This document shows positions 39,468-49,504 of a DNA stretch of 64,000 bases, in pieces. The notes under the pieces are model-generated. The model was not told the DNA's origin and searched no databases. It saw nothing but the letters and a program-made list of their open reading frames with translations. Source of the DNA: Symbiodinium natans (taxonomy: Eukaryota > Sar > Dinophyceae > Suessiales > Symbiodiniaceae); NCBI GenBank assembly GCA_905221605.1, contig CAJNDS010000140.1:74501-138500 (forward strand), read 5' to 3'. A program made the position numbers and the translations under genes. The first letter of the stretch is position 1. Every line of letters starts with the position of its first letter.

Positions 39468-39790
39468 TACCCTGCTGGGTGTGGTAAAGGGCACGATTGT
39501 GGCCTCATGAATGCGTGGCTAGAAGACCTGGTATCTTCGGTCGACGATTCAACAGTTGCAGTTTGGATGCACGTGTGCTATATCTAGCCTAGCTTGATTT
39601 GCAGCTGCGAGCTGCGTGCACCTCAGGAGCCCTGCAATGTTGGCCTACTGCAACTGTTGCGCTGGACATTGCAAGCTTGTGGGCTTTTTTTTCGCACCCT
39701 TTACTCTGGTGGGCTCTTTCTCACAGCCCACCAGGCCTGCATCTGTGTGGAGAGCGGGTGGAAGACGTTGGCTTCGGGACCTGGTTGGCT
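39468..39790 (+). CDS. HGDEGRG unit, exons around a T8 frameshift
   Basis: Exon 39468 onward: YPAGCGKGHDCGLMNAWLED (KGHD is a family landmark), then an intron ending TTTGCAG at 39604, then LRAACTSGALQCWPTATVAL, DIASLWAFF. The family-like continuation RTLYSGGLFLTAHQACICVE is one base out of frame. The shift falls in a run of eight T at 39685-39692; seven T would keep one frame. Either a sequencing homopolymer error or a real mutation. Confidence 0.5.
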
Positions 39791-39791
39791 A

Positions 39792-40006
39792 GTTGGTTTA
39801 TAGGGTATTATAGGGTTTAGGGTTTATATAGGGTTAGGGCTTAGGGCTTCGGGCTTCGGGCTTAGGGCTTAGGGCTTGGGGCTTAGGGCTTAGGGCTTAG
39901 GGCTTAGCAGGTTTAGGGTTTAAAGGGTTTATAGGGCGTTTATAGGGTTTATAGGGTTTATAGGGTTTATAGGGTTCATAATTTAGGGTTTATAGGGTTT
40001 AGGGTA
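39792..40006 (+). repeat. TATAGGGTTTAGGG / CTTAGGG arrays
   Basis: Degenerate heptamers (TTTAGGG, CTTAGGG) and 9-base TATAGGGTT units filling the intron before 40050. Confidence 0.95.
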
Positions 40007-40049
40007 GTGTAGCGACCGAATCCTCAAAACCCTCAGCGATATAGCTAAG

Positions 40050-40490
40050 GACGGCTATGAACGATTGGCACGCCAATGTGCAAATCGCCAGTGGGCTCTT
40101 TTTAGAATACGTCCAAAATTACACATGCAAGCAGAGATCGTGCAACTTGCCTGAGCTATATAGACTGACCCTTCCCTCGCTATATATAGCAGAGAACCCA
40201 GTCAAGTTCATGCAACCAAGTTGGGAAATCCAATCTCACGTTCGCCTTGGTTGTCGAGCAGTTCCCAACGTCATGAGTTGCTTGTCTTTTACAATGGGCT
40301 GTCGGGTCTATTTCTTCTAGCAAACTGCCCCACTACTGGAGGTTGGGCAACATGGTCAGACGAGGACTTCGTAGGAAGGATCTCACGAGTTAGTCGTAGA
40401 TGCGCAGCTCCTCTTAAAGTTGTGAGAACGATCCAGAAAGCCCTCATGCACTACAAAAGGCAGTGGAGGCGAGAGTTTGATCTTCGCTGA
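40050..40490 (+). CDS. HGDEGRG unit, 3' exons
   Basis: Exon 40050-about 40140 (DGYERLARQCANRQWALFRI, RPKLHMQAEI; the RPKLH landmark) and last exon 40321-40490 (NCPTTGGWATWSDEDFVGRI, SRVSRRCAAPLKVVRTIQKA, LMHYKRQW) ending in TGA at 40488. WSDEDFVGRISRVSR is a conserved landmark and its acidic residues could supply the last catalytic acid of a DDE/DDD enzyme (inference). The 40141-40320 stretch probably holds intron. Confidence 0.6.
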
Positions 40491-41098
40491 TGGCTCTCCA
40501 AGGGCCCGGCTTGTGTGCTCGAAGAAGTCGAACATGATCCGGAGTAAAAGCGTGCCGCGCTGTGCACTTGCAGGTTGTTGGTCTTGGGTTTATAAGCTAC
40601 GTTGTTTTTTGGCTTATGGGTCACACAACCTTGCCAAAGTACCTCCCCAAAGACACCCAGACTGAGATATGTGGCGCCACAATGCCCTTGCACCCTTCTT
40701 CGTCCACATTTCTTCAGATCCGGCCACTATTCCAATGACGGCCAGAAAATTTGGAATTGTTATGGAAAAATTTCGCTATGCAAATTTCCGTACCCAAAGA
40801 TCCTCTAGGTATATAAAGAGATATATGTGTAATATATGCGTATGTGCATACATATTTCACGCTCACGCACACACACCCAGACATGTATTAATGTTTGTTA
40901 GGGTCTAGGTCTAGGTTCCTTACAGAACCCGTGAGGCCAGCCTAGAGCGTCCTCCAGTCCGAAGCCTGCGTGCATCCGAAACCCTATAAAGCCCTACGCC
41001 CTACAGCCCAAGACCCTAAAACGCGAAAACGTGACACCCACAAGACCCAAAAACCTCGCCGCGGAAACCCTAAAACCCAAAGCCCTACCAGAAGTCCA

Positions 41099-41200
41099 TC
41101 TCCGCAGGCTCCGGCTCCGGCGCCCACCAGCGCGGGGAGCGCCGCGAAGAACAAAGCCTCCAGCACCACGCCGCCCGCGGAGGCGTGGGGCTTGAGGAGT
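41099..41200 (+). CDS. exon-like GC-rich core (present three times)
   Basis: After CTCCGCAG a frame gives APAPAPTSAGSAAKNKASST, TPPAEAWGL. The copies at 21667 and 22936 keep this frame open with mostly conservative changes (SATRNKASST, SASRNKASST). A related Ala/Ser-rich block is at 42051. Could be a duplicated exon or part of a mobile unit. Confidence 0.35.
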
Positions 41201-41392
41201 TTAGGGTTTAGGGTTGAGGGTTTAGGGTTTAGGGTTTAGGGTCAAGTCTAGCAAGAGCAACAGGGTCGGCTTTCGACACTTATAGCTGCACCAAATTATA
41301 TACTCGAGCGGCTTTTGAGGCAAGGGTTTGAGTGTCAGATTCGCCCCAGACTTGCGTGGGTTCACAATTGCGTGTGTTTGTTCCACTTGAAG

Positions 41393-41570
41393 GTTCATGG
41401 GAAGCTCATAAGTAGGGCTATAGTTCTATGCATGTCCCCTGCGCCTTAATAAAGTAAATTTAAATTATACCATTCTACACCTTGAGCAAGTGAGTGTATA
41501 TTCCCTTGGCCTTTATTTCGGTACTTATCTCCCCCCCACCACCCATTTACTCGAATTAACCTTCAAGTGG
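41393..41570. mobile_element. MITE-like palindrome, family C, inside segmental repeat
   Basis: Perfect outer arms CCACTTGAAGGTT and AACCTTCAAGTGG. The copy at 23371-23479 sits at the same place in the tandem unit, so the element was there before duplication. Confidence 0.75.
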
Positions 41571-42050
41571 CCTTTCTGGTTTCGCAAAGCTGCTTTGCCA
41601 GGCGGAACTGGACGCTGTCCCTTTTTTTCACCTGTGTGCTAGACGAGGTAGCCCATCTCCTGGACCCTAAACCCTAAACCCTGAACCCTAAACTGCATCT
41701 GCGAGGCTTAGGAAGCTTTCTCTGTTGTTCTCTGTAGTGAAGTGACCGCAAGGCACAGAGAGCGAGAGAGAGGCAGATGGTTTTAATGGCCATCCTAGTT
41801 CATGTGGATGCAGACCCCCAAAAGAAAGAAGATGTAGGGCTTAGGGCTTAGGGTTTGGGGGCTAGGGTTTAGGGTTTGGGGTTTGGGGTTTAGGGTTTAG
41901 GGTTTAGGGAGGGCCGACTCCATACTCGAAACCCTGAATGCGATGATTGCTTTAACGCTTTTTCAGATCATTAAGGTTGTAGCCCTAAACCCTAAACCCT
42001 AAACCCTAAACCCTAAACCCCAACGTGCCATGGCCCAGACTCCGGTGGCT

Positions 42051-42135
42051 TCCAGCTCGCGGAGTGCGCCAAAGAACGACGCGGCGTCGCAGGCTGCGGC
42101 GCCGGCTGTGGCGGCGCGCAAGGACTCTTCAGCAT
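42051..42135 (+). CDS. putative exon, Ala/Ser-rich start
   Basis: ATG-led MAQTPVASSSRSAPKNDAAS, then QAAAPAVAARKDSSA, preceded by CCCTAAA and followed by TTTAGGG/TTCAGGG tracts. Resembles the thrice-repeated core (SAxKN...AS). Could be an N-terminal targeting exon. Confidence 0.4.
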
Positions 42136-42139
42136 CCAT

Positions 42140-44730
42140 AAGGTTTAGGGTTCAGGATTCAGGGTTCAGGGTTCTGGGTTCAGGGTTCAGGGTTTAGGGC
42201 TAGGGTTGAGGGTAAAGGGTTTAGGGCTAGGGTTTAGGGTTAGGGTTCAGGGTTTAGGGTAAAGGGTTTAGGCCTTCAACATCCAGGGTTTAGGGGCTTG
42301 AGGGTTTTAGGGGGATGTTAGCGTGTAGGGATCTCGGGGATTTTAGGGTTTAGGGTTTTAGGGGATTTTAGGGTATAGGGTTCAGGGTTTTAGGGGATTG
42401 TAGGGTTCAGGGTTTAGGGTTTTAGGGGATATTTGGCTTCAGGGTTTAGGGTTTTAGGGCATGTGAGGAGCATCCATTTAGGGTTTTACGTCACTTTCGT
42501 TTCATCCGGGCTTAGGGTTTTCGGGGATTTTAGGGTTCAGGGTTTGCGGTTTTTGGCGAATGCAGTTCCTAGGGCATATCCTTGTCTTCCTTGCTGTGTT
42601 CATGATATGCTGCGCACAGGCATATGGAGTTGACCCGCAGATCTTGCCAGGGGCATCCTGCTTTGGCAAGGCGCTGCAACCCGCAACCCTCGATTGAATA
42701 GCGAGAATGAATGTATATAGCTTGGCTCATGACGTGTGCCTTGCCGAAGGCTATAACCTCACGCACGCTCGCCCATAAACATGGAGGGAGGTTGCCTTAA
42801 TGATTGGACTACTCTCTTGGCGTTTACCCAGACACCGTCCCGTGCGTGGCTCAAGCCCTGCGGGGGGATGTCCACCCAATTCCTGCGACAAGCGCGTTGT
42901 TGGAGGACCGCAGGCAACCCGTCGCATAAGGTTCAGGGGTAGTTCTAACTGGGGTGAGAAGTTTAGGTTGTAAGTTTGGGTGAAATATGCTGGTTACCGT
43001 AGTTCTAGCCTACATAACCTACTTAGAACTACCCGATTGGGAGTTTTCAGTTCTGTTGCGGTTTAGGGTTTCGGGTTTAGGGTTTAGGAGCATTTTACAC
43101 TTGATTTGTGCACGCCCATACCCAAGCAGGATCGCAGCACCGGAGACCTTGGAGTTTTGGGGTTTTAGGGCTTTGAGGGTTTAAGGTTTTTTTGGGATGG
43201 TTGGACCCTCCGGATCGCAACCCTGCTTGGAGGAATATCAGGTTATGCAGGGTCTCGGGTTTAGAGGGACTCTACTTGGAGGATTATTAGGTATGTGTAG
43301 GGTCTAGGGTTTATAGGGACTCTACTTGGAGGATTCTTATGTACATGTAGGGTCTAGGGTTTAGGGTTTGAGGATTCATGTTCCGATCCTCAGGCGTTGC
43401 CATGCTGGCCGTTGCACAGATGGTAGACCTCTGATTGCCCTCCCCTGCTGCCTAAACCCTGAACCCTAAACCCCAGACGTTCTAAACCCGAAATGGCCCC
43501 TATTGGCTACAAGTAGACTTTACAGTTCCAAGAACGTATCGTAAGCCAACATCGAACACCTCAATCATCCAGCCTTCTTTGGGCCTTGTGTTTGGGCGTG
43601 GGGTGGGGGATGGGGGGAACCCTAAACCCCAAACCCTAAACCCTAAACCCTAAACCCTAAACCCTAAACCCTAAGGTAGTCGAGGATCCCATGATTCAAG
43701 CGGACAGGACTTGGAGTCGTCATCCCCGCGGCATCGCCGCGGCTTTGCAAACGCGTCGACAAGCCATGGCAGCGCAGGCGCCATCATGGAAGATCTTTCT
43801 GAATCATACATACATCTGTACATATGCTGCATATGTTTACATTCATTCATATTTATTCATGTTCATATTCAGATTCGTATTTGTATTTATATTTGTTTGT
43901 GTATTTATACTTAGTACTTAGATTTATATTCTTTTTATATTTATATGTATATGCATGTTTAAAGATCCTAAGCTAAAAAACACAGTTCATCTCATTATCT
44001 GGCGTTAACCGAAGAGCGGCTCTAAATACGACATTATGGTTTGGGTGGAGGCAGGCGGAATCTGAGAACCCTAAACCCTAAACCCTAACCCCCAAGCCCT
44101 AAACCCTGAACGCTGAACGCTGAACGCTGAACGCTGAACCCTAAGCTCATGCCCGGTAAGATTTGAACCACGTGCAGTCCCCCACATTCCAACCCTAGTT
44201 GGAGGTTCTTATGTTATGTTTATGTGAGGTTTAGGGTTTGGGGTGGGGCTAATTTAATCTACAACCTTCCTCAGGGTATGCGAACCTTATTCCCTTGAAC
44301 CTCCAAGGAAGCCCCAGATCTCCACCCAAACCGGCCCTGCACCGGATGGGCTACGTAGCCTTTCAAGGGTTTAAGGCTCTGGGTAGGAAACCCCGTAAAC
44401 TAACTCTATGCACACCTCAACTGTAAGCCCAGTTATATAAAAAACCTCAAAATTCCAATTTGAAAATCTAGGATCTTATAAACCCGTCAAAAAACGTATC
44501 AAACAAAGCCGAAACAATAGCCCTTATGGCATCCTATACATCCCTTAAAAACCCCTTATAGCCTATAGCAACAGGTGAAAAGAGCCCCTTATGCCATCCG
44601 AAAGCCCTCTGTAAACCCCAAAAAGCCTATAACAAAGGCAAACAAATGGCCCTTATGGCGTCCGAAAGCCCCTTAAAAAAAACCTTAAAGCATAAACAAG
44701 CAGGAACAACAAACAGGCCCCTTGGGCATC
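42140..44730. other. repeat-dominated stretch, no supported gene
   Basis: TTTAGGG/TTCAGGG arrays (42141-42430), a diverged family C palindrome (42928-43040), three copies of ACTCTACTTGGAGGATT... spaced about 60 bases (43268, 43320 and a partial), CCCTAAA at 43618-43674, AT-rich TTTATATTTG-type sequence (43800-43960), a CTGAACG heptamer run (44105-44140), and a degenerate 60-base repeat around CCCTTATGGCATCCGAAAGC (44520-44740). Confidence 0.6.
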
Positions 44731-44737
44731 CGAAAGC

Positions 44738-44845
44738 CCAGAGAGGCCCCCGACGTCTTGGACTGGACCTGGATGGCCCGAGCCTGGCAGTCCGCTGGTG
44801 CCCAAGAAGGCGCGGAAGCAGCGTTGGCGGCTCGCCTTCTTGTTG
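44738..44845 (+). CDS. putative exon, unknown protein
   Basis: Open frame DVLDWTWMARAWQSAGAQEG, then AEAALAARLLVVYL, ending at the TTTAGGG array 44851-44911. Upstream of the thiamine pyrophosphokinase exons on the same strand and could be its N-terminal region. Not recognised by itself. Confidence 0.4.
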
Positions 44846-44968
44846 TTTATTTGAGGGTTTAGGGTTTAGGGTTTAGGGTTTAGGGTTTAGGGTTTAGGGT
44901 TTAGGGTTTAGGGGGAGGGGATGTTGTTGTGTTTTTGTTGTTTCTTAGGTGTCAGCATGTGTAGGCGC

Positions 44969-45014
44969 TTGAGTCTTACTTCCAAGCAACTGTCCCAGCT
45001 CCTGGTTCAAAAGG
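44969..45014 (+). CDS. putative short exon
   Basis: ALESYFQATVPAPGSK between TAG and a GGGGTTTGG-type repeat. May belong to the 5' part of the thiamine pyrophosphokinase gene. Confidence 0.35.
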
Positions 45015-45250
45015 GGTTTGGGGTTTAGGGGGAGGGGGGGGGGGGGGGGGGGGGTAGGGAGATTTGGTAGCTGTCTTGGGGCATCTCGTCCAGCTGTCCA
45101 GAGCACGAAAAAGGGGTGTTGGATGCTTGAGGTGGTAGGGACATGCCGCCTGCGGGAAAGATTAAAATTTGTCCCCGCTCCAGGTACCAGTTATTAAGAT
45201 TCACCCTCCCCCCAGGTTTTGACCGCTGAGGGGTGGGGATGTATGCCCGA

Positions 45251-45296
45251 TTATAATCCCTACGAAGGACTGCTAGTATAAGGGGGAACATCCCAA
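45251..45296. mobile_element. family B right arm next to TPK exon
   Basis: AAGGACTGCTAGTATAAGG and GGGGGAACATCCCAA form only the right half of a family B element. It ends exactly where the first recognised TPK exon begins. Confidence 0.65.
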
Positions 45297-45405
45297 CGGC
45301 TGTCCAAGGAAAAGTTCGGCCTCATACTCCTCAACACGCCAATGTCGCGGGAACTGCTGGAAACGACATGGTCCATGACCGGGAGGCACATTGTGGCAGA
45401 CGGAG
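45297..45405 (+). CDS. TPK: TPK exon a (N-terminal strand and ADGG)
   Basis: RLSKEKFGLILLNTPMSREL, LETTWSMTGRHIVADG plus first base of Gly. The donor is GCCGTC (GC type). The true acceptor may be CCAAG|GAAAAG at 45306, since the first codons lie next to the family B arm. Confidence 0.75.
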
Positions 45406-47376
45406 GCCGTCAAACCCTGACAGTTGCATCGTTAGTTGGCCCGAGAGGTGTGTTGTGGCCTTGAATTCCAGTGGTGCCCAGGATTCGACTCGGGATTGCT
45501 ACTGTAGAGTCCTGCCGTTCCGACAAGGTTGTTCAGGTTGTTCCCCTGTAACAAAAAACCTTGGTTTGGGGACTCTAATTCAGGGGGCACGTGTAGCTGA
45601 TGCCCGAAGAAAGAGCGACCCGAGGGTTAGGGCGGTAGGGCTTCGTCGGGCACAACGGGACTGGAGGGCTTTGGGTGGCCGAAAGCCCTGAGATCAGCCC
45701 CAGAGCCGCCTTTGTGAACCTGCCAGGTGCCAAGGTCCTGCAGAACATGGCTCCGGAGTTCATACCCGACTTGAATCTCATCCGCAGCGAAGATCAGAGA
45801 TTCCTTGTCGGAATGACTGGGGTGGTCTAGGGTTTCGGGCTAGATTTTCAAACATAGCGCGAGGGGCCCTTCTAAGGAAGAATATATATATATATATATA
45901 TATATAATTTTATTTTACTATTTATTTTATGATTTTTTTTTTTTTTTTGGGGGGGGGGTGGTTCTTAAGCAAATAGTAGTTCTCCAAGCAGCCCAAGGAT
46001 TGTTGGGGACTTCGACTCGGCGCCCAAAGCAGTTCTGGAGGCCTATCGCCCCTTGGGCCCAAGAGCTCTCGACGAGAGAGAGGGAGAGACAGAAGCGGAC
46101 GTGGGTTGTACCGTTACAGGGCTCACGGTTCAGGCTTTAGGATTTGGGGTTTAGGGCGAGAGAGAGACAGAGAGAGAGAGAGAGCTTAGAGATTTAGGGA
46201 TTTAACCCTCAGCCCCTAAGCTCCTACACCCTTAGCCCACGCTTCCAAAACAGGGCTGTTAGGCCCGGCTAGCGGGTCCGGACGCCTGGATGCAAAGCGG
46301 GGCTCAGGTTATCAGAGGATGCAGGCAAGACATGGCTTGGAAGGACTCAACCGGCCAGCCGTAGCCAAGGAGAGAAGGGAGTGGAGGTCCGAGACTTGTC
46401 GGACGATCAAGACAGCACGGACTTGGAGAAGTGCCTTCAAGCAGCGAAGGCCGGGTATTCGGATGCGAAAACAAATTGCTGTAAGTGCAAAGGGGAACCT
46501 TGAAGCTCTGAGTTCGACCTACCAGCCCTAACAGAACCCATGAGTTGTGCTTCGTGTAGCATTGCTTTGGGATGATATCTTCTTGCTTGGTAAAACAGTA
46601 TCTCATCCGAATGCTTTGGGGTGGCTGTGGGTCCGCGAGCTCATGAGTGCAAGTGGTGACAGCCATAGCAAGTGGGAAGTTCGCAGAAGTATGGGGTCGT
46701 TTTGGGGTGACCCGAAATTTAAGGGCTCCTTCTTGCAATAGGAAGCCCACGAGTGACAGTCAACTTCGAGAACCGTGCAAGTCCTGTTCTGCAGGAAGCT
46801 GGCTGTGAGCGTGTCTGCGTGGTGGGGCAGTTTGCAGGAGCCTCTGGCTGCAAGATGCGCAGTTCTGTTGAGGTCAGTCCTGCAGTCCCTATAATCCCTA
46901 TAAACAAGAATAACCTCCTCGGGGCCCTCCAACACAGCTGGGTTTCAAGCAAGAGTCGGTTGCATGTTTTTTGCTGGAGCACCTTGTCTAGGTCCCACGC
47001 CGCTACGTGAGTCTCAAACTTGCATCTCCTCCCCCCCCCACCTCCCTAAAACCTGCAGCCCTAAACCCTTGATAGTGAATGTGAGTTGGGAAAGGTGCTT
47101 GCTCTCGGTGACACGTTTTCTGCCCATTTTAGTCGCTCGTAGTCGTCGGTTTTCTCCACTTCGTGCCCTGCACTGCATCCGATTGTGGTCAGCTAGGCTA
47201 GGCGGGTGGCAAAAAAAACCGCCTCCTGACCCCTAAACCCCAAACCCTAAACCCTCACGGAAAGAAGAACGCCATGAAGAACAGCAGCTCGTGGGTTCGA
47301 AGGCGTCGACGGCCGCTTGGACCACACCTTTGCTGCGATGAATGCCATGCAAAAAGCGGCCCACCTGCAGGACTTG
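45297..47376 (+). CDS. TPK: thiamine pyrophosphokinase gene (six exons recognised)
   Basis: Transfers pyrophosphate from ATP to thiamine to make thiamine diphosphate; normally cytosolic and homodimeric. Six exons: 45297-45405, 45727-45772, 45998-46056, 46378-46490, 46799-46837, 47303-47376. Spliced motifs in the family's order: LILLNTP, ADGGA, PEFIPDL-IVGDFDS (nucleotide/Mg site), DDQDSTDLEKCL (catalytic Asp-rich motif), CVVGQFAGVDGRLDHTFAAM (the GGR.DH motif). Introns start GC (45406), GA (45773), probably GC (46057), GT (46491), GA (46838) and GT (47377). The C-terminal part (the usual ThGL-W motif) was not found and should lie downstream of 47.4 kb. Very confident as to family; exon ends by eye. 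Confidence 0.85.
45727..45772 (+). CDS. TPK: TPK exon b (PEFIPDL)
   Basis: AKVLQNMAPEFIPD plus two bases of Leu. Acceptor CCAG|GT; donor GAATCT (GA type). It restores ADGGAKVLQNMAPEFIPDL. Confidence 0.75.
45998..46056 (+). CDS. TPK: TPK exon c (GDFDS)
   Basis: IVGDFDSAPKAVLEAYRPL. The GDFDS Asp residues bind Mg-nucleotide in known TPKs. The upstream intron contains (TA)n, poly-T/poly-G and a family G right arm that ends 10-15 bases before the acceptor. Confidence 0.8.
46378..46490 (+). CDS. TPK: TPK exon d (DQDSTDLEKCL)
   Basis: GVEVRDLSDDQDSTDLEKCL, then QAAKAGYSDAKTNC. The donor GTAAGT is consensus. Contains the family signature DQD.TDL.KCL. Confidence 0.85.
46799..46837 (+). CDS. TPK: TPK exon e (CVVGQFA)
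   Basis: GCERVCVVGQFA plus split Gly, 39 bases. The acceptor GGAAG follows in phase from exon d (split Ser codon). The donor is GAGCCT (GA type). Confidence 0.65.
47303..47376 (+). CDS. TPK: TPK exon f (GRLDHTFAAM)
   Basis: VDGRLDHTFAAMNAMQKAAH, LQDL. Flanked by CCCTAAA before (47226-47257); the downstream intron begins GTTTAGGG, that is, the heptamer array itself gives the 5' splice site. Confidence 0.8.
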
Positions 47377-47426
47377 GTTTAGGGTTTAGGGTTTAGGGTT
47401 TAGGGTTTAGGGTTTAGGGTTTAGGA
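47377..47426 (+). repeat. TTTAGGG array at a 5' splice site
   Basis: Seven perfect TTTAGGG units starting right at the end of TPK exon f. Confidence 0.95.
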
Positions 47427-48106
47427 TGCCTTGGGTTTTGGGGGGCTCTGTTTGTCCTTTGTTTGTTTGTTTGTTTTTTTGAGAGGATGAGGGTGTAGTG
47501 CGTGTTGAGTACTGGGCTGGCCGGAAGGCTCAACATGCAAAACAGCAACCATCAGCACCGGAGCACTCACCATTTTGCCCTAAACTCCAACACCTTATTG
47601 TGCTGTAAACAAGTTCAAACCAAAATCCCTAAACCCTACATAAAAACCCTAAGCCTTAGCCCTGAACACCCGAAGTAGAGCGTGAGCGCAGGACATTTGT
47701 GTGGCCCTGGTGAGTTGCGACCTCAGCTCAGACTAAAGTCGCGGGCTTAAGATTTCTGAGGGGTGTTTCAGGGGGTGAGGGAAAAAAGGGTGTAGTTTGG
47801 ATTTTTTCGGATTTGGGGGTTGTAAGATTTATTCTTGAGGGGTTTCAGGGGGTAAGGGAAAAGAGAGTAGGGGTAGTACTGGTTTGGATTTGTCGGATTT
47901 TGGGGTTGCAAGGTTTATAAGGGGTTTAGGGGTGCAAGGTTTTAGCATGTAGGGCCTCAACTCTTGACACATCCCCCAAAGGCTGACAAGTACCCATGTC
48001 GGACTTGGGTCAAGGGACCCCAAACGTTAGAATCTTAGAAGGGTGGTCAGCTAGGCGGGTGGCAAAGAACCGTTACAAGGTCCCTAAACCCGATAAGGTC
48101 TAGGCC

Positions 48107-48178
48107 CTAAACCCTAAACCCTAAACCCTAAACCCTAAACCCTAAACCCTAAACCCTAAACCCTAAACCCTAAACCCT
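48107..48178 (-). repeat. CCCTAAA heptamer array
   Basis: Ten perfect CCCTAAA units. Confidence 0.95.
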
Positions 48179-48473
48179 ATAAGGTTTCGGGTTTAAGGGT
48201 GAGCTTCGGATTTAGGGCTCAGGATGTCGGATTCTGTAGTTGTTTTCGAAGGGTCGCGGTCTGGGCCCCATTCAGGGTTGTGCCAAACTCTAAGCCCCCC
48301 TCGCCCTAGAAACTCAACCCGAAGCCGATATCCAAGCACCCCAAACTCGAAAAAACACCACCAAGGGAAGCCTGAGGCAGGGTTTGGGCCCTAAACTTGG
48401 CTTTTGAGATGTTCTTGCATTTTCCTTCTCTGAATCAAGCCACACCCCGTGGCCCGACACCTAGCTGAACGTG

Positions 48474-48615
48474 CCAGGATGGGCTGTGATACCCTATAAC
48501 CCCTTTAGAAAGGCCCGTTTTTAGGGTTGGGCCTACTATGCCCGATAAAAGGCCCTTTATAGGGTTGGTAATGGGGATTAGAATATATTTATTAAGGCCC
48601 AGTAGCCCATCCTGG
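48474..48615. mobile_element. MITE-like palindrome, family H (142 bp)
   Basis: Perfect outer arms CCAGGATGGGCT and AGCCCATCCTGG. The interior has nested palindromes (AAAGGCCCGTTTTTAGGG and ATAAAAGGCCCTTTATAGGG). Best-formed copy of the family. Confidence 0.8.
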
Positions 48616-48740
48616 TAGGCGACGACTGCATCTGCGCGCTGCTTCGCCAGGCTGCTTGGCAGCCGATTCCCTGGGAGAGGGGGTGTGGGAGCTCTTGCTA
48701 GATTATGGGGGGACCCTTGGGCCGGTACCCGGAACAAAAA

Positions 48741-48867
48741 GCTACTTTTTGCCTAAGGACCCCCCCCCCCCCCCCAAAAAAAAAGCAAAAAACAACAATA
48801 ATCCCCATATTGTCCTTATAAGAAATCATATTATTTTTGGCGTGGTTCTTGCGCAAATAGCAGTAGT
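48741..48867. mobile_element. MITE-like element, family G
   Basis: Left arm CTACTTTTTGCCTAAGGACC then a C run; right arm GTGGTTCTTGCGCAAATAGCAG. AT-rich middle CCCCATATTGTCCTTATAAG shared with 8574-8688. Confidence 0.65.
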
Positions 48868-49504
48868 AAGGCGTCATAAAGTGTCTAGATTTTGGAGTAA
48901 TCGGAAGTTGTTCACAGACTGGCCTCATCACCTCGCTCAAGGGATTCGTGAACGCTGGTTTGCACATGGTGCCATATCGTGCCGTGCGCCACTGAAAGAC
49001 ATGCGAGAAGACGGGCCATCACATAAGTCTTGCATATAAACCCTACTTCTAACCACCCTTCAAGTACCAGCCCCAAAGCCCTGCGAAAGACGCCCGCGTC
49101 GAGAAGAAACGCGCCCCACACCCGAAGCATGAGAGGTCCTAGGCATGCCAAACCCCAAACCCTCTTACGCACTTGACAACTTGGCAACTACCCTGAGCCC
49201 TGTCGACGTTTCTACCCTAAACACCTTCAAGCCTCTACCCTCAACCCTACAACCCCCCTCCCCAAAACACCCTACGCTCTAACCCTACTCAGAAGCAGAA
49301 ACCAAAGCCGCCTTAAACCCTTAACCCTAAACCCTATAACCCTATAACCCTATAAACCCTATAAACCCTACAAACCCTATAAATCCTATAAACCCTATAA
49401 ATCCTAAACCCTAAAAACCCTGAGGGATGCCACCGGGTCGGTGGCTTCGCAGCAGCTCCAAGCAGCTGCGGTCTCGAAGCTTGGGTTGAACTGGGCGGCT
49501 TCAG

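Larger units (their letters stand above)
40890..41840 (+). repeat. segmental repeat, dispersed copy 3
   Basis: Third copy of the 21.6-23.9 kb unit: CTTACAGAACCCGTGA at 40918 (as at 22557), GC-rich core at 41099, GCAAGAGCAACAGGGTCGG at 41250, complete family C element at 41393-41570, and a short AG tract near 41760. Overall order conserved over about 950 bases, 18 kb from the tandem pair. Confidence 0.75.

Noticed and set aside
46304-46935. Minus-strand frames of 110-148 codons over the TPK region
   Set aside because: They overlap TPK exons d and e, whose + strand signatures (DQDSTDLEKCL, CVVGQFA) are unambiguous.
49430-49500. TPK C-terminal exon (AVSKLGLNWAA)
   Set aside because: Only a loose likeness to the usual TTGLKWNL; no in-phase join to exon f could be shown.
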